Shown here piece by piece: positions 59,419-64,000 of a stretch of 64,000 bases of DNA. The notes beneath the pieces are model-generated. The model was not told where the DNA came from, searched no databases, and saw only the letters and a list, made by a program, of their open reading frames with translations. A program made the translations under genes and the position numbers. The stretch spans positions 1 through 64,000 of the forward strand of contig CAZZHG010000017.1 of NCBI GenBank assembly GCA_964653655.1. Reading direction: 5' to 3'. Numbering within the stretch: the first letter of the stretch is position 1; each line of letters starts with the position of its first letter. Origin of the DNA: CAZZHG01 sp964653655. Lineage in GTDB: Bacteria; Bdellovibrionota; FAC87; UBA2466.

Positions 59419-61179
59419 ATGAAGGGTCTCACCTGGCGGATCGTCGGCACAGCATCCATCATCGCCTTCGCGGGCTACTTACTGGTTCCAACGGTTCTGA
59501 AGTTCGGCTTCGGCAAGACAGTGCCGAGAGTCGCGAAAGACAGCGACCCTTGGTATTACCACCTGCTTCCGTCCGAGACGCTCAAACTCGGCCTTGATCT
59601 CAAGGGCGGCCTACACCTGGTGCTCGGGATCGATTTCGAGGAAGTGAACCGCTCCGCGGCCACCAAGCTGAAGACTCAGCTCAAGGACCTCGCCGACCAG
59701 GAAAAGATCGCAGGTCTGTCCTTCGAAACGACGAAGGACAACAAAGTCGTCATCACGTTCCCGGACGAAGCCACCTGGAAGAAGATGGACGAGGTCGTTT
59801 CCAAGTACCTCGGCAGCACCGTGGACTTCGAAGGTCAGACGTCCACCCAAGTCGTCGTGCGCGCTTCCGAGGCCCACGCCGCCGACGTGAAGAGCCAGGC
59901 GATCGAGCAGGCGGTCGAAACCCTTCGTAACCGCATCGACGAGTTCGGAATCTCCGAGCCCATCATCACCCGCCACGGCACCGACAAGATTCTCGTTCAG
60001 TTTCCCGGTATCACGGACCCGAGCCGCCTTAAGGACATCATCTCCCGCACGGCGAAGCTCTCCTTTCAGATCGTGAAGAGCGGCCCCGAAGTTCCGGACG
60101 GCCCGCCTTCGCTCGACCAGCTCAAAACGTGGGTGAAGGAGTTCGAGACCGCGACGAACAAGAAACTCGACGCCAACACGCCCATGTCCGCTTACCTTCG
60201 GGAGCTCAACACCTGGGCGGAGTCCAAGCTCCCGAAGAACACCGAGCTTCTCTTTTCCAAGCACACCAACGTGAACACCCGCGAAGCGGAGTACATTCCT
60301 TACCTCGTGGATCGGGAACCACTGGTGACCGGCGAGGACCTCGCGGACGCGAGCGTGGGCTTCGATCAGAATACGAACCTTCCGGAAGTGAATTTCACGA
60401 TGACCCCGCTCGGCGCGGGCAAGTTCGAGAAGGCCACCGGCGAAAACGTCGGCAAGATGATGGCCATCATTCTCGACAGCAACGTGCACTCGGCCCCGCG
60501 CATCAAGGATCGCATCGGCGGTGGCCGCGCCCGCATCGAGCTCGGAGGCTCCGACAAGTCTCCGGATCAGATTCAGGCCGAAGCGAAAGACACTTCGCTG
60601 GTACTGCGGTCGGGCGCCCTCCCGGCGCGCCTTCTGTTCCTCGAGGAACGCGTCATCGGCCCCGCTCTCGGAGCGGACGCCGTGCAGAGAGGTACCTACT
60701 CTCTTCTCGGTGGCGTGTGCCTCGTGTTCCTCTTCATGGGCATCTACTACCGGACCTCGGGCTGGTTCGCGAACTTCGCGCTCGCCCTCAACGGTTTGTT
60801 CACGCTGGCGTGCATGGCGGCCTTCGAAGGCACGCTGTCGCTACCGGGTCTTGCGGGTTTGACCCTGGGCCTCGGCATGTCGGTCGACGCGAACGTACTC
60901 ATTTTCGAGCACATCCGCGAGGAACTGAGGCTTGGCCGGCCGCTCAATGCGGCCATTTCGGAAGCCTACACGCAGGCTTTCGGCGCCATCTTCGACTCGA
61001 ACACGACGACCGTCATCGCAGCGGTCGTACTGCTCGAGTTCGGATACGGCCCGATCAAGGGGTTCGCGGTAACGTTGGTGATCGGAGTCATCTCCTCCAT
61101 GTTCACCGCCGTCTACGTAACCCGCATGATCTACGACGTGCTGGTCCTTAACCGTAACCGCAAATCCATCGGAGTTTGA
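59419..61179 (+). CDS. secD: Protein translocase subunit SecD
   Basis: RND-type subunit that uses proton-motive force to pull exported proteins. 586 residues: first membrane helix at 5-24, GLDLKGGLHLVLGID, a large periplasmic domain with TLRNRIDEFGISEPII and IQFPGITDP-like segments, and five C-terminal membrane helices containing GLTLGLGMSVDANVLIFEHIREEL. It starts six bases after yajC and ends seven before secF. Confidence 0.96.
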   Translation: MKGLTWRIVGTASIIAFAGYLLVPTVLKFGFGKTVPRVAKDSDPWYYHLLPSETLKLGLDLKGGLHLVLGIDFEEVNRSAATKLKTQLKDLADQEKIAGLSFETTKDNKVVITFPDEATWKKMDEVVSKYLGSTVDFEGQTSTQVVVRASEAHAADVKSQAIEQAVETLRNRIDEFGISEPIITRHGTDKILVQFPGITDPSRLKDIISRTAKLSFQIVKSGPEVPDGPPSLDQLKTWVKEFETATNKKLDANTPMSAYLRELNTWAESKLPKNTELLFSKHTNVNTREAEYIPYLVDREPLVTGEDLADASVGFDQNTNLPEVNFTMTPLGAGKFEKATGENVGKMMAIILDSNVHSAPRIKDRIGGGRARIELGGSDKSPDQIQAEAKDTSLVLRSGALPARLLFLEERVIGPALGADAVQRGTYSLLGGVCLVFLFMGIYYRTSGWFANFALALNGLFTLACMAAFEGTLSLPGLAGLTLGLGMSVDANVLIFEHIREELRLGRPLNAAISEAYTQAFGAIFDSNTTTVIAAVVLLEFGYGPIKGFAVTLVIGVISSMFTAVYVTRMIYDVLVLNRNRKSIGV

Positions 61180-61186
61180 GGCAACT

Positions 61187-62128
61187 ATGAGATTCTTCCA
61201 GATAGTCTCTCCGGACACGAACTTCGACTTTATCGGAAAGTTTAAATACTTCCTGGCCTTCTCGATTATCTCGCTTATCGCGGTGATCGCCGGGATGTAC
61301 ACGAAGGGACTGAACTACGGCATCGACTTCACGGGCGGTACCGCCATCAACGTAAAGTTCGCAGCCCCGAAATCCCCGGAAGACGTTCGAAAGCTCGTCG
61401 CCGACGCGGGTGAAGCGGATGCTTCCGTGGTCGCCGCGGGAACCGAAGGCACCGATTACATCATCACGGCCCGCACCGTTAAGGAAACGACGGATATCGC
61501 GCCTCTCGACAAGCGCCTCGCGGAAAAGGCCGGGGCCAGCAACTTTGTAATTCAGTCGGTCGACATCGTCGGACCGAAGGTGGGCGCCGAGCTCAAGAAA
61601 GCGGCCTTGATGTCGCTTTTCTACTCCATCCTTTTGATCGCGGTCTACGTGTGGTTTCGGTTCGATATTCGGTTCTCTCCGGGAGCGACGCTCGCAATGG
61701 TGCACGACATCACCGTCGCCACGGGCTTTTACCTCATTACCGGCACGGAATTCACCATCACGGCGGTCGCGGCCCTTCTCACCATCGCCGGCTGGAGCGT
61801 GAACGACACCATCGTGGTTTACGACCGCATACGGGACATGCTCAAAAAGGGCGGGGACGCCATGCCGTTGCCCCAGCTCATCAACAAGGCGGTCAATATA
61901 ACTCTAGGCCGCACTCTGATTACGTCGCTCCTCACCTTCTTCTCGATTTTGCCGGTAGTTCTCTTCTGTACGGGAGAGCTTCGGAGCTTCGCCATCGCGA
62001 TGTGCTTCGGCGTGGTGGTGGGAACGTACTCGACCATTTATATCGCGGCGCCGCTCACGATTTACGTCGATCGCATGATCACCAAGCGCGAAGCCCGCCG
62101 GACGAATACTAAAACGGCCACCGCATGA
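61187..62128 (+). CDS. secF: Protein translocase subunit SecF
   Basis: Partner of SecD. 313 residues with six membrane helices. Diagnostic segments: KYFLAFSIISLIAVIAG, GLNYGIDFTGGTAINVKF, IQSVDIVGPKVGAELKKAA, WSVNDTIVVYDRIRDMLKK and NITLGRTLITSLLTFFSIL. ATGA overlap with asnS. Confidence 0.96.
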   Translation: MRFFQIVSPDTNFDFIGKFKYFLAFSIISLIAVIAGMYTKGLNYGIDFTGGTAINVKFAAPKSPEDVRKLVADAGEADASVVAAGTEGTDYIITARTVKETTDIAPLDKRLAEKAGASNFVIQSVDIVGPKVGAELKKAALMSLFYSILLIAVYVWFRFDIRFSPGATLAMVHDITVATGFYLITGTEFTITAVAALLTIAGWSVNDTIVVYDRIRDMLKKGGDAMPLPQLINKAVNITLGRTLITSLLTFFSILPVVLFCTGELRSFAIAMCFGVVVGTYSTIYIAAPLTIYVDRMITKREARRTNTKTATA

Positions 62129-63420
62129 AACCGATCGCCACCGTCCGAGAGCTGGGAAAGTTCGCGGGGCAATCCGTCACGCTCCGCGGCTGGGTCTACA
62201 ACAAGCGCAGCTCCGGCAAAGTAAAGTTCCTGATGTTCCGCGACGGCTCGGGCATCGTCCAAGCCATTCTGGTCGCCGGCCAAACACCGGAGGCGGCCCT
62301 CGCCGATTTCGAAAAGCTCACTCAAGAAACGTCGCTCATCATCACCGGCAAGGTACGGGAGGAGAAGCGGGCGAAGGGCGGTTACGAAGTCGATCTCGAG
62401 ACGATGGAAATTCTGAGCATTGCCCAGGACTACCCCATCGGTCCGAAGGAACACGGCCCCGACTTTCTGCTTTCCAACCGCCATCTGTGGCTTAGAAGCC
62501 AGAGGCCCCACGCGATCCTTCGGATTCGCGCGCGGTTCGTGAAGGCCATCCGCGATTTCTTCGACAACAACGGCTTCACGCTCATCGACACGCCCATCTT
62601 CACGCCGGCGGCCTGCGAGGGAACGACGACGCTGTTCGAGACCGAATATTTCGGCGAGAAGGCTTATCTCTCCCAGAGCGGACAGCTCTACGGGGAAGCC
62701 GCCGCAATGGCGTTCGGCAAGATTTATTGCTTCGGCCCGACTTTTCGCGCCGAAAAGAGCAAGACCCGCCGGCATCTGACGGAATTCTGGATGGTCGAGC
62801 CCGAGGTCGCGTTCAACGATCTCGACGCCAACATGGAGCTCGCGGAAAATTTCCTCGAGTACACGATTCAGACGGTGCTGAAGGAATGCAAAACCGATCT
62901 GGAAGTCTTGCAGCGCGACACGACGAAGCTCCAGAACGTGAAGGCCCCCTTCCCGCGCATCAGCTATGACGAGGCGATCGATCTTCTGAAGACGAAGGGG
63001 ATTCCCACGGAATGGGGCGGCGATTTCGGCGCTCCGGAAGAAACCGCGCTCGCCGAGAGCTTCGATAAGCCCCTTTTCATCCACCGGTATCCGGCCGCCA
63101 TCAAGGCCTTCTACATGAAGCCGGATCCGAAAAACCCGAAGGTCGCTCTCGGCGTGGACTGCATCGCCCCCGAAGGCTACGGCGAAATCATCGGCGGCGG
63201 CCAGCGCGAGGAAGACCTCGAAGCGCTCCTATCCCGGCTGAGGGCCCACGGGCTGCCGGAAGCCGCCTTCGACTGGTATCTGGATCTCCGTAAGTTCGGA
63301 AGCGTGCCCCACGCCGGCTTTGGGCTCGGCGTGGAGCGCACTGTTTCCTGGATTTGCGGACTCGATCACCTGCGCGAAGCTGCCGCGTTCCCGCGCATGA
63401 TCCACCGCCTCAAGCCTTAA
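62125..63420 (+). CDS. asnS: Asparaginyl-tRNA synthetase
   Basis: Class II aminoacyl-tRNA synthetase. 431 residues: N-terminal OB anticodon domain (SVTLRGWVYNKRSSGKVKFL), motif 2 GPTFRAEKSKTRRHLTEFWM with the arginine and FxMVEPE, and motif 3 GFGLGVERTVSWICGL. The RRHLTEF form with ARE-type residues and the RMIHRLKP end distinguish AsnRS from AspRS. Coupled to secF. Confidence 0.94.
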   Translation: MKPIATVRELGKFAGQSVTLRGWVYNKRSSGKVKFLMFRDGSGIVQAILVAGQTPEAALADFEKLTQETSLIITGKVREEKRAKGGYEVDLETMEILSIAQDYPIGPKEHGPDFLLSNRHLWLRSQRPHAILRIRARFVKAIRDFFDNNGFTLIDTPIFTPAACEGTTTLFETEYFGEKAYLSQSGQLYGEAAAMAFGKIYCFGPTFRAEKSKTRRHLTEFWMVEPEVAFNDLDANMELAENFLEYTIQTVLKECKTDLEVLQRDTTKLQNVKAPFPRISYDEAIDLLKTKGIPTEWGGDFGAPEETALAESFDKPLFIHRYPAAIKAFYMKPDPKNPKVALGVDCIAPEGYGEIIGGGQREEDLEALLSRLRAHGLPEAAFDWYLDLRKFGSVPHAGFGLGVERTVSWICGLDHLREAAAFPRMIHRLKP

Positions 63421-63425
63421 CAAGC

Positions 63426-64000
63426 TCAACCCTTAAAGAGCCCAAGGCCCACTCCAGTGAATCCGGGGAATATGTCCGTCATCTTGTTCGCCGCGACCTG
63501 AAAGCGTCTGCGGAAGAGCTCATGGAACACGTGGCGGTAGTCCACCGTCACGCGCACGTCGCCGGGCGCTTCCAGCTGACGCAGATCCCACGCGGCACCG
63601 CCGGGAACCTGAGTGACGACCTTTTTGCCGTTCACTTGGCCGCCCATCGTGAAGAGCACGCCGCCGCGGCCGTGATCGAGGCCGCCGCTGCCGTTCTGGG
63701 CGACCCGTCTGCCGAACTCGCTCATCACGACAACCGTCGTGCGGTTCCACAGTCCATTCGCTTTCAGATCGGCCGCCATCTGGCCCAGCGCCTTATCGAT
63801 GCGGATCATGAGGTTATTGAACGCCCCTTCGTTCGGTCCCATGTTGAAATGCGTGTCCCAGCCGCCGATATCGATTGTAAGCATCTTGAGTCCCGGATCG
63901 GTGGCGAGAAGCTGAACGGCCGTCGGAAACGCCGAAATGTTCCCGTACTGCTCGCCGGTACCGAGATTGAGATCGCCGCGCTTCTTAATCGCCTCCTTCA
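63426..64000 (-). CDS. DUF1501 family protein (C-terminal part, truncated by window edge)
   Basis: The minus-strand frame stays open to the window end, so the N-terminus is missing (192 codons visible including the stop). It shows the DUF1501 features LTIDIGGWDTHFNMG, VVVMSEFGRRVAQNGSGGLDHGRG and GNxVxTQVPGG-like segments with metal-ligand-type Asp, Glu and His residues of the sulfatase/alkaline-phosphatase fold. Members are secreted by Tat with a partner DUF1800 protein in many genomes. Convergent with asnS; no terminator between them. Confidence 0.85.
   Translation of the reverse strand, partial: KEAIKKRGDLNLGTGEQYGNISAFPTAVQLLATDPGLKMLTIDIGGWDTHFNMGPNEGAFNNLMIRIDKALGQMAADLKANGLWNRTTVVVMSEFGRRVAQNGSGGLDHGRGGVLFTMGGQVNGKKVVTQVPGGAAWDLRQLEAPGDVRVTVDYRHVFHELFRRRFQVAANKMTDIFPGFTGVGLGLFKG

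Overview
This is a high-GC (about 60 percent by eye), gene-dense bacterial chromosome segment from a Gram-negative organism. Outer-membrane-type proteins, lipoproteins with lipoboxes, LapA, the tgt-yajC-secD-secF block, a bacterial type A RNase P RNA, sigma-54-type promoters and a split glycine decarboxylase (gcvPA/gcvPB) point to a deltaproteobacterial or Bdellovibrionota-like lineage. That placement is an inference from gene content and was not tested. No tRNA, rRNA, insertion sequence, prophage or CRISPR array was seen.

Layout. 1-8.4 kb is a polysaccharide locus: a Wzz-type chain-length protein with a degenerate tyrosine-kinase domain, five GT4 glycosyltransferases and an SLBB export protein. 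8.4-12.1 kb is a compact, translationally coupled minus-strand operon: HPr-kinase-like protein, PqqD-like protein, radical SAM/SPASM enzyme, a 59-residue candidate precursor peptide, an S24/S26 peptidase and an NTP_transf_5 nucleotidyltransferase. I read it as a candidate peptide natural product (RiPP) system. 12.2-25 kb is the translation core (rimP-nusA-infB-rbfA-truB-rpsO-pnp and an M16 peptidase), behind a terminator that follows a PBP1A gene. 25-27.4 kb holds a ribbon-helix-helix protein, a LamG lipoprotein, and a sigma-54 promoter that points into a stretch without an obvious gene. 27.4-34.6 kb is one long minus-strand operon (acpP-fabF-rpiB-glyA-nusB-unknown-hflX-dehydrogenase-ppsR).

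34.8-46.3 kb is mixed: an S41 peptidase, small envelope proteins, an FAD oxidoreductase, an acyltransferase, metF and gcvT. It ends with two paralogous secreted proteins, each with one CxxCH haem motif and each behind its own sigma-54-type promoter. 46.4-55.4 kb starts with gcvH-gcvPA-gcvPB and continues, mostly with overlapping genes, through a membrane glycosyltransferase, a PHP phosphoesterase, a HIT protein, LapA and an RsbU-type phosphatase. 55.5-64 kb has an 8-bp tandem repeat, alr, rnpB, a Nudix gene pair, tgt-yajC-secD-secF-asnS and the end of a DUF1501 gene.

Themes. One-carbon/glycine metabolism is spread over glyA, metF, gcvT, gcvH, gcvPA and gcvPB. Neighbouring genes are commonly coupled by ATGA, GTGA or TTGA overlaps. 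Several genes have a -10-like TANNNT box 6-8 nt before the start codon, which suggests leaderless transcripts. The two observations most worth pursuing are the radical SAM/PqqD/HPrK peptide operon and the three sigma-54-type promoters, one of which has no annotated target.
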